A stretch of 64,000 nt of DNA from the NCBI RefSeq assembly GCF_009905375.1, contig NW_027420787.1, forward strand, positions 1 through 64,000, read 5' to 3'. Under the pieces are notes generated by a model that did no database searches, was not told the origin of the DNA, and worked only from the letters and a program-made list of their open reading frames with translations. Source of the stretch: Apium graveolens (taxonomy: Eukaryota > Streptophyta > Magnoliopsida > Apiales > Apiaceae). Position numbers and translations under genes: made by a program. Below, one piece after another: positions 33,335 through 45,641 of this stretch; positions within the stretch are counted from its first letter, which is position 1; each line of letters starts with the position of its first letter.

Positions 33335-36300
33335 TGTAATAACCCCAATTTTTGGAAATTTTTGAAACCCTTATGAATAGTGTTTTTGCTGAATGAGAAA
33401 ACTTTTCATGCCACACTATGTAGGGGTTCTGATATGGATATTCTGAGATTTTATTAGTACTTTATATGGGATATAAGTGTATGTAAAGATCGTCAGAATC
33501 CAAATCCGAACACTTTGATTTTTCCCGGAAATCCAATAGATACGGAAAGAATTGAGTATAAGGTAACAGGATAAAAAGGATTTAAATTAAAGGATTATAA
33601 TAGAGGATCATAAAAAGGAATATAATGTACTGAGAAAGGTTAAGGGAACCTAAGTAATAAGATCCCGGGTATGATCCTTCAAACGATAAACGAGAACGAA
33701 AGTTAAGCGAACCGTATAACAGATCAGCGGTCATTAGGCAAATGATTAGGAAGTTAAGCAAAAGGATTAGAGGGAGTGATGTCACCCAACCAATGAGAGG
33801 AGGACAAGGAGGGAAAGATGACATCACAACATGACATAGGCATGACATGGGAAGGAAGGAGGTGTGGTTGAATGAGAACCACACAAAATCAAGGGCAACA
33901 AGGTAATTAACTAAAAACAACACAAAAATCAAACCAACCAAGCCAAGCAAATCATTTTTCATCAAAATCAAAAAGAAACCAAGGCATTGTTCTTCATGCT
34001 CTCGGCCAAAACAGAACCAGAACACTAAAACTGCTGTATCTCCTTCATTTCTCACTCAAATATTGTGTTCTATAGCTCATTGGAAAGGTATTGAGATGGC
34101 CTACAACTATTGTTCACAAGTCTCGTCCAAATAATCATAGTAAGACCCTCATTTTTACAGTTCTTTAAATCGGACTTTTAGAAACTTCAAAGCCTAACTT
34201 TGTGTTCTTGATTTCTTTGGAAAGATCAAGCTTGTAGGAGGCTCCCTAAGGCTTCCTAGAAACTTAACACCTCCCAAGGAAGGTATAAACTTCAAACCCT
34301 AGCCTTTACTTTATTTGTTAGTAAGCTTAATGGTTGGTTTTGTGAAATGAGAAGCATGGATTGTGATTATTAGTAGTTTGGTTTGATTTGGAAGTGTTTT
34401 GGTAATTGAAGCTTGATTATAGTTCATAGGTCTTGATTGTGGTTGTTTGAGTTGAAAACCTTGGAGATTATGGACTGATGTGGTATGGTTTAGGTAAAGT
34501 TTTGTTGTATTGATGGTTATGAGTTGGTTGGTGGTTAATTGGAGTAGTTTAAACATTGGTAATCGCGTAAACATAGCCGTCGTAATGTCCGATTTACTTT
34601 AGACTGCTTTTGTTCATAACATTTGGACCCGAGAACACCCTGCTAGATTTTGACCATTGCCATTTTTAGATAGTTCATGTTATGAGCTTCGTTTTGATAT
34701 GTAGTTCGTTTGATTCCGATGTACGGTTTAGGAGAAACGACCGTTTCAAGTAACGGCGTTTCGCGAACGAAACTTTTCCCCTCGCTTTACTTTGAAACAT
34801 AGGTTAAAGACCAAAAAGGGTTAATTAATGTATGAAACAATTATGGTAAGAGTGTTAGACAGTTGGTAAGACACTCGCGAAGGAATCGCCTTAAAACTCG
34901 TAAAGGTTAAATTATTAAAAATGGTGGAGCCGAGGGTACTCGAGTGACTTAAGAGAATCAGTAAGCGCAAAACGAGCGTTAGAGTCTGAGTTGGTTAGAA
35001 TATAGATTTACAAGTGACTTTGGTTTAATTCCAACTTACTTGTTGTTTATAGGTTACCAGACTCGTCCCGAGCCATTCGTAACCCCCAGTCGCTCAGGCA
35101 AGTTTTCTACCCGATATACTGTTGTTGTGATGTAAATATATGTATATGCATTATCTTGTGATAGTGCATGATTGTTATTAGCAAATTTTGCGATATATTA
35201 GAGCATGCTGATATGGTATATATGCATGTCTGTTTCGTAATCTGGTTATATATCTGTTGGTTCAGTTGATAATACCTATGCTAGAGAATAGCAGTAATTT
35301 GCATATACCCTTAGTATAGGGACCCAAAGGTGAAAACATTTTCTAAAACCGGGAGTCGAGGATCCCGAGTAGATTATATATATATATATTTATATATATA
35401 TATATATATTTATAGTTTTCAAAACTATTAATCGAATAAGGTTTATTTGATAACTTGATTTTATTTAATGAATATTATTTATAATATTCATTCGAGGGCT
35501 TATGACTCAGCTTATTTATTTATTGAATATTATTTCGAATATTCATTCGAGGGCTTATGACTCAGCTTATTTATTTATTGAATATTATTTCGAATATTCA
35601 TTCGAGGGCTTATGACTCAACTTATTTTATTTATTGAATATTATTTGAATATTCATTTGAGGATCTATGACTCCGATTATTTGCTGAGATATATTCTTTA
35701 TTTTATTAAAGAATAAGGTGTCGATAATCAAACTCACTTTTGATTATTCAAATAAAGATAGTACTTTCATATAGGTATATCTTTGGTTATTTAATATTCA
35801 TTTCAAGTATAAGTTTTAAAACTTCTACTTCAATTATTTTTATAAAGATTATTCTTTATGGTAATATTATTTAAATAATAATATTCAGATATTTTCTAAT
35901 ATATTGGGACTGATTTATTTTGTTAAATCAGCATCACTCCAAACATTCTTAAAAATGTTTTGCGAGTCTTCAAAATGATTTTAAAAGTTAGAGCGGATCC
36001 CAAAACTCATTTTTTTATATTTAAGATCCTCCTTTCGAAGGGGATTTAAATACTCGCTCAAAACCTGAGGGATCCGGCTCTGTGGTGTGTTTTATATTCG
36101 CAACAAGGTTGCTGTTTTGATAAAAGAGTTTTTGATTACTTACCCAATACTCGGGAAGTAAAATTCGTGGAACAAGTTAATCCATTAACAGGCATCGCCT
36201 GGGAAATATCGGTGAGTTTTCCTTTCCAACTAGATATGACTTCTTGGTGGAGCCGTATCAACAAGTTTCTACTTGGGGAAAGTGGGGACGAGCTTTACGT

Positions 36301-37615
36301 TTCAGAGTCATGGATTTCATCTGAACTAGGAGTGGCGTAAGTGGTCGAGTAGCGCCGGCCCAGCCTTATTATATTGGCCCAAATGGCCTGAAAGTTCCGC
36401 TAAGGCGGTCCATTCCTTAGGAGTTCAGTGTTCGGTTGACAAGTAAATCCGTCAGGTTCTCCTCTACATGTAGAAAATGGTGGGGTTGCACTACTACGAC
36501 TGATCATCGTAAGTGGTCTTCCTGGCGCGGCAAACTCCCGTAATGAGTTCATCATCCAATTGGATATTTCTGCAACACTACCCAGAGCACTTCGATAGAA
36601 AGGCTGCGGTTGGGCGATTGTTGAGTGTTGGCAGGGTCAAGTTTTCAAAATGATGTTTACATCAAATGAAGTATCTCGTAACTTCATTTTATTTTGATAA
36701 TATTTTAAAGATTTAATCTATTCAAATCTTGCCTTATAGTCTCATCTATGTGATGAACTTTTGAAGCTAATTATAACTTGAACGGTGGTAGTTCAAGTAG
36801 TATTTGGGAAAGATATAAGTATATTGGGGTATCTTGTAACTTCATCTTTTAAACTTATATCTAATTAATAATTGTCTTATGAATGGCAAAGATTTTCAGA
36901 AAAACGTTGAGACAAGGTTAGATATATGAGATCACCTTGCAACGATATTTTTTTTATACAGTTATACACTGGGACTTTGTGTATATTGTGCATGGAAGAG
37001 GACTTCCAATATTTTGAAAAGTATATATGTATATATATATACTGAATATTTTGCGACTTCATCGCATTAAGATATCAACTTGGTTCATTTCTTTTGACCA
37101 AGACTTTCATGAGTACTATGAGAAGGCTCATATATTGTTAATCATTATACATATTATTTTGGTGGGCTTGCTGATCACCCTTGCTTTCTTCTTTCATCAC
37201 ACAACATCAGATAGACAAGATGAACCGGACCAAGCTCCCGATTCGCAAGAGGTTAGGAGACGTTCCGCAGTTTTCTAGAAGCACTGATGCCGCCATAGCT
37301 GAGGTAGGAACTACCAATAGGCTAGGCTTTCAACTTTTGATGTATCAGATTATGTATATTTATGAATTGTAATAATGGCAAAGAAATGTAAATTTATTCA
37401 GAAACCTGTTTAAGGTGTATTGGCATATAATTGTGGAATAAAACGACTTGTGATTATTTTTGGATATTCATCTCTGAGACTATAACTTGTGGTGTGTGTG
37501 TTTATTATGGGGTCACAGTACAGAGTAGTTGATTATTTATTAAGATTGAGTGTTGTTAAGGGAAATGGAACTCGTAACAACCCAGATCCCCGACCCCGGA
37601 TTTGGGGGTGTTACA
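33335..37615 (+). repeat. E2 3' LTR (4,281 bp)
   Basis: A near-identical partner of 23464-27746 (offset 9,869-9,871). It has a shorter AT microsatellite and about 15 scattered changes, several of them transitions at CG or TG sites, for example CTCGTGAC versus CTCGTAAC near its end. Confidence 0.93.
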
Positions 37616-37620
37616 AGTTC

Positions 37621-39099
37621 TCTTTAGATAGGTCCATGAATTGCCGTATAGGGGTACCATCTCGGGTCTCCTTTCCTTACTCGACTTTTTGTTTCCTTAG
37701 TATGAAATGTTTCATCCTACTCCCCATAATTGGGGTCATCTTTTAATTTAAAATCCTCATTTTCCACTCCATTATATCATGGGTTCCTTCTATCTTGATG
37801 GCGACCTCCCTGACTATCACGTTCAGGGTTTGCTCTAAATCTTATTCCTCAAACTAGCTTTCATCTAAGATCTCATCTTTAAGCTCTTGAACATTTGGAA
37901 CCCAAATTCTGTAGGAATACCTCATTATTCCCTTCTCATCTTTCTCGGTATTAACCTCTTATCTATTTGTTGGCTCTCTGCCTTCATTCATAACTTTTTC
38001 TGGCACAATATGATCTTTTCCAATAATTCGGGCTGTATTGCTATCTCAAACAGCTTTTCGGTACCGGCTCCGGTTACCTTCACTACTATTTCCATTTTCT
38101 CAAAATCTCTTATAAACTCTCCCAAAGACATTATCATCTTGAGTCTCTCCTTTTTACTAAGGGCATCAGCCACCACATTGGCTTTCCCCGAATGATAAAG
38201 AATCTCCCAATCATAATTCTTGATTAGCTCTAACCGCCTCCTCTGGCGTATGTTGAGCTCTTTCTACGTAAGAATGTACTAGAGCACTTATGGCTTAGGT
38301 AATTCTCGCACTTCTCTCCATACAAGTAGTGCCTCCAATCTTTAGGGTAAAACTATTGCCACGAGCCTAAGCTCATGGGCGGGGATATCGAATTTCATAT
38401 TACCTTAATTGTCTTGACGCAGACGCGATTATCTTGCTGTGCTAAGAAGCACCCTAATTCCTTATGCGAAGCGTCACTTATAAATCACAAAATCTCCTTT
38501 TTCCATCCGGCAACGCCAGCATAGGGGCCATCACCAACCTCTGCTTCAGTTCTTGAAAGCTGTTCTTGCATTCCTCTGTCCATTCGAACTTCTCAGTCTT
38601 ACGAGTAAGCCGCGTTAAAGGGGCTACTATCTTTACAACTTGAACGAACCTCCGGTAGTGACCGGCCAATCCTACCTCTGGTAGTTGCCCTAACCATGGT
38701 CATCAATTCCTCAGTGGTCCTTTATTCATTCTTGTCAGGATCCTCCATGGGATCCTCCTCAACAACTATCCCTTCTAGGACAACATCCTCAACCGCTAAA
38801 TTCTCAATATCAACATCATCCGGTCCTGCATTAGGACACTCTATCGGATCCACAATCCGATCTCCAATTAGTAATAAAATATCATCGCGATGTTGCTCCT
38901 CAACCTCAGGGTTCAGAGTCCCGCTACCATATACGATAACGAACTACGCTCCTATCACGATATTTATAAGGGTTCCCATAAGGGTTTTAACTGTCAGTAC
39001 TACGTTAGGTAGCCCGACTATGAACTTGGCAAGAGTTCTTATTATCTTAGTGAACTTATTATCTTAACGTCACATCATCTCTGAGGTTTATAACGCTTA
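37621..39099 (-). pseudogene. E1 decayed interior, 5' portion (leader, acidic gag start, RT tail, RNase H, INT start)
   Basis: The counterpart of E2 27763-29254 on the opposite strand, resuming after the E2 insertion. On the minus strand it has the leader next to the primer site, an acidic segment (about 38700-38850) and the RT-tail/RNase H fragment, with MAGHYRRFVQVVKIVAPLTRL (38478-38669) and MVADALSKKERLKMIMS (37988-38176). The frames are broken between these pieces. Confidence 0.8.
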
Positions 39100-39111
39100 G
39101 CTCTGATACCA
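39100..39111 (-). other. Primer binding site of E1 (initiator Met tRNA type)
   Basis: The plus strand reads GCTCTGATACCA, i.e. TGGTATCAGAGC on the element strand, 4 nt from the LTR. Confidence 0.9.
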
Positions 39112-39115
39112 TTTC

Positions 39116-42100
39116 TGTAACACCCCCAGATCCGGGGTCGGGGATCTGGGTTGTCACGAGTTCCATTTCCCTTAATAACATCCAATCTTAATAATTAATC
39201 AACTACTCTGTACTGTGACCCCACAATAAACACACACACCACACGTTATAGTCTCAGAGATGAACATCCAAAAATAATCACAACTCGTTTTATTCCACAA
39301 TTATCTGCCAATACACCTTAAAAGGTTTTCTGAATAAATTTACATTTTCTTTGCCATTATTACAATTCATAAGTATACATAAATCTGGTACATCAAAAGT
39401 TGAAGCCTAGTCTATTGGTAGTTCCCACCTTAACTACAGCGACTTCAATGCCTATAGGAAGCTGCAGAACGTTTCCTATCCGCTCGCGAATTGGGAGCTT
39501 GGTCCTGTTCATCTTATCTATCTGATGTTGTGTGATGAAAGAAGAAAGCAAGGGTGAGCAGCAAGCCCACCAAAATAATATGTATAATGATTAACAATAT
39601 ATGAGTCTACTCATAATACTCATGAAAGTCTTGGTCAAAAGAAATGAACCAAGTTGATAACTTAATGCGATGAAGTCGCAAAATATTCAGTATATATATA
39701 TATACATATATACTTTTCAAAATATTGGAAGTCCTCTTCCATGCATAATATACACAAAGTCCCAGTGTATAACTGTATATAAAAAAAATATCGTTGCAAG
39801 GTGATCTCATATATCTAACCTTGTCTCAACGTTTTTCTGAGAATCTTTGTCATGCATAAGACAATTATTAATTAGATATAAGTTTAAAAGATGAGGTTAC
39901 CAAATACCCCAATATACTTATATCTTTCCCAAATACTACTTGAACTACCACCGTTCAAGTTATAATCAGTTTTAAGAAAACATCCCATAGATGAGACCAC
40001 AAGTTAAGACTTGAATAGATTCAATCTTTGAAATATTATTGAATGAAAAGGTTATGAGATACTTTATTTAATCCCGATATATGTATATCCACATATATAC
40101 CTCTTTAAACATTTCCTGGAACCTCTGTTATGTAAAGTATGAACAGAGTTTGAAACATCCAATGAATTTTGGAAAGGAAAAGAATTTTGGCATAAACCCG
40201 ATATCTTGTTGATCAGGCAAAGATACCAATAAGTAACCTTTTCTACTGTAGATGGATGAATTCCTCACCGGTCATCACCCTGGCCGCATTAGGACCTCGC
40301 GCTAGACCGTACCCCGGCCCCTCATGCGTTGATGGACTGCCACCCAGCCACTTACACAATAATAGACCGTACCCCGGCCTGTCGCTTATGCCGACTCAAT
40401 GAGATGGGCTTACTTCCCGAACGTTGGGCAAGTAATCAATTCATTTACCAAATCTGCAACCTCGTTGCGAATATAAAATACACCACAGAGCCGGATTCCC
40501 CAGGTTTTGAGCGAGTATTTAAATCCCCTTTAAAAAGGAAGATCTTAAATATAAAAATGAGTTTTGGGATCCGCTCTGACTTTTAAAAATCATTTTGAAG
40601 ACTCGAAAACACTTTAAAGAGTGTTTGGAGTAAGGCTGATTTAATGAAGTAAATCAGTCCCCAGAATATTTAGAAAATGACTGAATATTATTATTTTAAA
40701 TAATATTCCCATAAAGAATAATCTATATAAAAATAATTGAAGTAGAAGTATTAAAACTTATACTTGAAATAAACATTAAATAACCAAAGATATACTTATA
40801 TGAAAGTATTATCTTTATTTGAATAATCGAAAATAAGTTTGATTATTAACACCTTACTCTTTAATAAAATAAAGAATATATTACAGCACATAATCGGAGT
40901 CATAGATCCTCAAATGAATATTCAAATAATATTCAATAAATAATATAAACTGAGTCATAAGCCCTCGAATGAATATTCAAATATTATTCAATAAATAATA
41001 TAAAAGGAGTCATAAGTCCTCGAATGAATATTCAAATATTATTCAAATAATAAAATAAAGGTATCGAATAAACCTTATTCGATCCATAGTTTTAAAAACT
41101 ATATCCATATATATATATAAATAAATATATATATATAATATACTCGGGAACATCGACTCCCGGTTTAGAAATATGTTCACCTTTTATCCCCTATACTAAG
41201 GGTATACGCAACTACTTGCTTATTTCTAGCATAGGTATTATGCAACTATAAGCATTGAAATCAACAGATAGATAACCAGATTACGAAACAGACATGCATA
41301 TATACCATATTAGCATGCTCCAATATATCGCAAAACTTGCTAATAACAATCATGCAATATCACAAGATAATGCATATACATATATTTACATCACAACAAC
41401 AGTATATCGGGTAGAAAACTTGCCTGAGCGACTGGGGGTTACGAATGGCTCGGGACGAGTCTGGTAACCTATAAACAACAAGTAAGTTGGAATTAAACCA
41501 AAGTCACTTGTAAATCTATACTTTAACTAACTTAGACTCTAACGCTTGTTTTGCGCTCACTGATTCGCTTAAGTCACTCGGGTACCCTCGGCTCCACCAT
41601 TTTTAATAATTTAACCTTTACGAGTTTTAAAGCGATTCCTTCTCGAGTGACTTACCAACTGCCTAAAACACTTACCATAAATGTTTCATGCATTAATTAA
41701 CCCTTTTTGGTCTTTAACCTACATTTCAAAGTAAGGCGAGGGGAAAAGTTTCGTTCGCGAAACGCCGTTACTTGAAACGGTCGTTTCTCCTAAACCGTGC
41801 ATCGGAATCGAACGAACTACATATCAAAACGAAGCTCGTAACATGAGCTATCTAAACATGGCAGTGGTCATAATCTAGCAGGGGGTTCTCGGGTCCTAAT
41901 GCTATGCACAAAAACAGTCCAAAGAAAATCGGACGTTACGACGGCTATGTTTACGCGATTTCCAATTTTTTAACCATCCACAATCAACCCAAATCAACCT
42001 CAAATCCAACATTCAACCAACATCCATCCTTATCACATCATAACAACCCCAACCAATCCAATTTAATCATTTATACTTATGCTTAAACTTAACTTTAATC

Positions 42101-43215
42101 ATTCTTAAGTTCTTTTAAATCAAAACCACAATAATTACCATTCCATTCACTACCATACCAAATCTCAAACTCTAAATCATAACAACAAGATACAATATCA
42201 ACCCACTACTCAAAATCACCTTATAATATATATGAACCTAGGGTTTGGAAATGGTATACCTTCCTTGAAGTAGTGGGTGGAGCTAGGAAGCCTTAAGAAG
42301 CTTTGAGAAGCCTTAGGAAAGCTTGGATCTTCAAGAAAAACAAGAAAAAGTTCAAGTTAAAAACTTGAAAACACTATTCATTGTCTTCTTCCTTGATTAA
42401 ATGAAGAAGTTAGAGAAAGAATTAATGGCTTAAACTCATGATATAGCCATAACTAAGCATAAAGATGATTAGGGAATTTTCTTACCAATTTAGGATGCTT
42501 GGATCTTGATTTTTGAAAAATCTATGCCTTTAAAATGTTAAAAAGCCGAGAGCTCCTAAGAACAAATGCCTTGGTTCTTTTGATTTTTGATGGAAATGAT
42601 TTTTACTTGGCTTGGTTGACTTGATTTGTATTTGATTTAGCAAATTACTACCTTGCCCTGGAATTTGTGTGGTTCTTATTCAACCACACCTCCTTCCTTC
42701 CCATGTCATGCTTACCTCATCCTCATGATGTCATCCTTCCTTCCTTGCCTTCTTTCTATTGGTTGGATGACATCATTCCCATTAATCCCTTTGATTACTT
42801 CCTAATCGTTTGCCTAATGACCGCTGATCTGTTATACGGTTCGCTTAACTTTCGTTTTCGTTTATCGTTTGAGGGATCATACCCGGGATCTTATTACTTA
42901 GGTTCCCTTAACCTTTCTCAATATATTATATTCCTTTTATGATCCTCTCCTATAATCCTTTAATTTAAATCCTTTTTATCCTGTTACCTTATACTCAATT
43001 CTCTCCGTACATTGTGGATTTCCGGGAAAAATCAAAGTGTTCGGAATTGGATTCTGACGATCTTTACATACACTTATATACCACATAGAGTACTAATAAT
43101 ATCCCATAAGATCAATAACAGAACCCCTACATAGCGTGGCATGAAAAGTTTTCTCATTCAGCAAAAACACTATTCATAAGGGTTTCAAAAATTTCCAAAA
43201 ATTGGGGTTATTACA
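39116..43215 (-). repeat. E1 5' LTR (4,100 bp, uninterrupted)
   Basis: From TGTAACACCCCC to GGGGTTATTACA, followed by TSD TGCAT and the satellite. It gives the empty site for the Tat element (GGGTACCCTCGG near 41580) and carries three 55-bp subrepeats at 40897-41061. No gene. Confidence 0.93.
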
Positions 43216-45641
43216 TGCATGGTAGATTAGAGCCAAAATATGGACCAAAATTGACTTGTATAAAAGTGGTACCAATAAATGGTGAAAGGATGTCAAATTG
43301 GATGTTTATGATGTTAACATGTTAATTCTACCAATATATGGTTAAAAGTGAGTCTTATAAGGTGCAAAATTACTCTAATATGGTTTAAAGGGACTTGCAT
43401 GGTAGATTAGAGCCAAAATATGGACCAAAATTGACTTGTATAAAAGTGGTACCAAGAGATGGTTAAAGGATGTCAAATTGGATGTTTATGATGTTAACAT
43501 GTTAATTCTACCAATATATGGTGGCAAGTTAGTCTTATAAGGTGCAAAATTACTCTAATATGGTTTAAAGTGACTTACATGGTTGATTAGAGCCAAAATG
43601 TGGACCAAAATTGACTTGTATAAAAGTGGTACCAAGAAACGGTTAAAGGATGTCAAATTGGATGTTTATGATGTTAATATGTTAATTCTACCAATATATG
43701 GTGGCAAGTTAGTCTTATAAGGTGCAAAATTACTCTAATATGGTTTAAAGGGACTTACATGGTAGATTAGAGCCAAAATGTGGACCAAAATTGACTTGTA
43801 TAAAAGTGGTACCAAGAGATGGTTAAAGGATGTCAAATTGGATGTTTATGATGTTAACATGTTAATTCTACCAATATATAGTTGAAAGTGAGTCTTATAA
43901 GGTGCAAAATTACTCTAATATGGGTTAAAGTGACTTACATGGTTGATTAGAGCCAAAATGTAGACCAAAATTGACTCGTATGAAAGTGGTACCAAGAGGT
44001 GGTTAAAGGATGTCAAATTAGATGTTTATGATGTTAACATGTTAATTGTACCAATATATGGTTGAAAGTGAGTCTTATAAGGTGCAAAATTACTCTAATA
44101 TAGTTTAAAGGGACTTGCATGGTAGATTAGAGCCAAAATATGGACCAAAATTGACTTGTATAAAAGTGGTACCAAGAGATGGTTAAAGGATGTCAAATTG
44201 GATGTTTATGATGTTAACATGTTAATTCTACCAATATATGGTAGCAAGTTAGTCTTATAAGGTGCAAAATTACTCTAATATGGTTTAAAGTGACTTACAT
44301 GGTAGATTAGAGCCAAAATGTGGACCAAAATTGACCCGTATGAAAGTGGTACCAAGAGATGGTTAAAGGATGTCAAATTGGATGTTTATGATGTTACATT
44401 GTTAATTCTACCAATATATGGTTGAAAGTGAGTCTTATAAGGTGCAAAATTACTCTAATATGGTTTAAAGTGACTTACATGGTTGATTAGAGCCAAAAAG
44501 TGGACCAAAATTGACTCGTATGAAAGTGGTACCAAGAGGTGGTTAAAGGATGTCAAATTAGATGTTTGTGATGCCAAAATGTGGACCAAAATTGACTTGT
44601 ATAAAAGTGGTACCAAGAGATGGTTAAAGGATGTCAAATTGGATGTTTATGATGTTAATATGTTAATTCTACCAATATATAGTTGAAATTGAGTCTTATA
44701 AGGTGCAAAATTACTCTAATATGGTTTAAAGTGACTTAAATGGTGGATTAGAGCCAAAATGTGGACTAAAATTGACTAGTATAAAAGTGGTACCAAGAGA
44801 TGGTTAAAGGATGTCAAATTGGATGTTTATGATGTTAACATGTTAATTCTACCAATATATGGTTGAAAGTGAGTCTTATAAGGTGCAAAATTACTCTAAT
44901 ATGGTTTAAAGTGACTTACATGGTTGATTAGAGCCAAAATGTAGACCAAAATTGACTCGTATGAAAGTGGTACCAAGAGGTGGTTAAAGGATGTCAAATT
45001 AGATATTTATGATGTTAACATGTTAATTGTACCAATATATGGTTGAAAGTGAGTCTTATAAGGTGCAAAATTACTCTAATATGGTTTAAATGGACTTGCA
45101 TGGTAGATTAGAGCCAAAATATGGACCAAAATTGACTTGTATAAAAGTGGTACCAAGAGATGGTTAAAGGATGTCAAATTGGATGTTTATGATGTTAACA
45201 TGTTAATTCTACCAATATATGGTGGCAAGTTAGTCTTATAAGGTGCAAAATTACTCTAATATGGTTTAAAGTGACTTACATGGTAGATTAGAGCCAAAAT
45301 GTGGACTAAAATTGACCCGTATGAAAGTGGAACCAAGAGATGGTTAAAGGATGTCAAATTGGATGTTTATGATGTTAACATGTTAATTTTACCAATATAT
45401 GGTTGAAAGTGAGTCTTATAAGGTGCAAAATTACTCTAATATGGTTTAAAGTGACTTACATGGTTGATTAGAGCCAAAAAGTGGACCAAAATTGACTCGT
45501 ATGAAAGTGGTACCAAGAGGTGGTTAAAGGATGTCAAATTAGATGTTTGTGATGTTAACATGTTAATTGTACCAATATATGGTTGAAAGTGAGTCTTATA
45601 AGGTGCAAAATTACTCTAATATGGTTTAAAGGGACTTACAT
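43216..45641. repeat. 180-bp satellite array, right half
   Basis: The same monomers as 1-4089, in phase with them once E1 is removed (43221-43391 plus 4081-4089 make 180 bp). One monomer junction is abnormal: at 44573/44574 GTGATG is fused to CCAAAATGTGG, deleting 100 bp. The array breaks at 45641, where E3 begins. Confidence 0.95.

Larger units (their letters stand above)
23464..37615 (+). mobile_element. E2: Tekay/Del-like non-autonomous element, inserted in E1
   Basis: 14,152 bp on the plus strand with TSD AGTTC (23459-23463 and 37616-37620). The LTRs, 23464-27746 (4,283 bp) and 33335-37615 (4,281 bp), begin TGTAATAACCCC and end GGGGGTGTTACA, and differ at about 15 sites by eye. Primer site 27751-27762, polypurine tract 33318-33334. 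The interior (27763-33317) has no intact frame. E2 sits in the gag remnant of E1, a homologous sibling, in the opposite orientation, so E1 and E2 parts form multi-kilobase inverted repeats. Confidence 0.93.
4090..43215 (-). mobile_element. E1: Tekay/Del-like Ty3/gypsy element (non-autonomous), carrying two nested insertions
   Basis: The boundaries are TGTAACACCCC at 4090 and GGGGTTATTACA ending at 43215. The 5-bp target duplication TGCAT sits at 4085-4089 and 43216-43220. Removing the element and one TSD copy restores a perfect 180-bp satellite monomer. The element reads on the minus strand: 5' LTR 39116-43215, initiator-Met-type primer site 39100-39111, decayed interior 37621-39099 plus 19400-23463, polypurine tract 19381-19399, 3' LTR 4090-6564 plus 17751-19380. 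Without the Tat element and E2 it is about 13.8 kb. The two LTRs (about 4,105 and 4,100 bp) differ at only some 15-20 sites by eye, so insertion is recent, yet no intact protein is encoded. Confidence 0.93.

Noticed and set aside
37489..37746. Plus-strand frame of 85 residues across the E2/E1 boundary
   Set aside because: It crosses the end of the E2 LTR and the TSD, so it is a chance frame created by the insertion.
4090..45641. E1 and E3 flanks as products of one insertion duplicated with the satellite
   Set aside because: The LTRs differ in their first 400 bp and have unrelated hypervariable segments, and E1 has both TSD copies intact. Gene conversion remains a less likely option.
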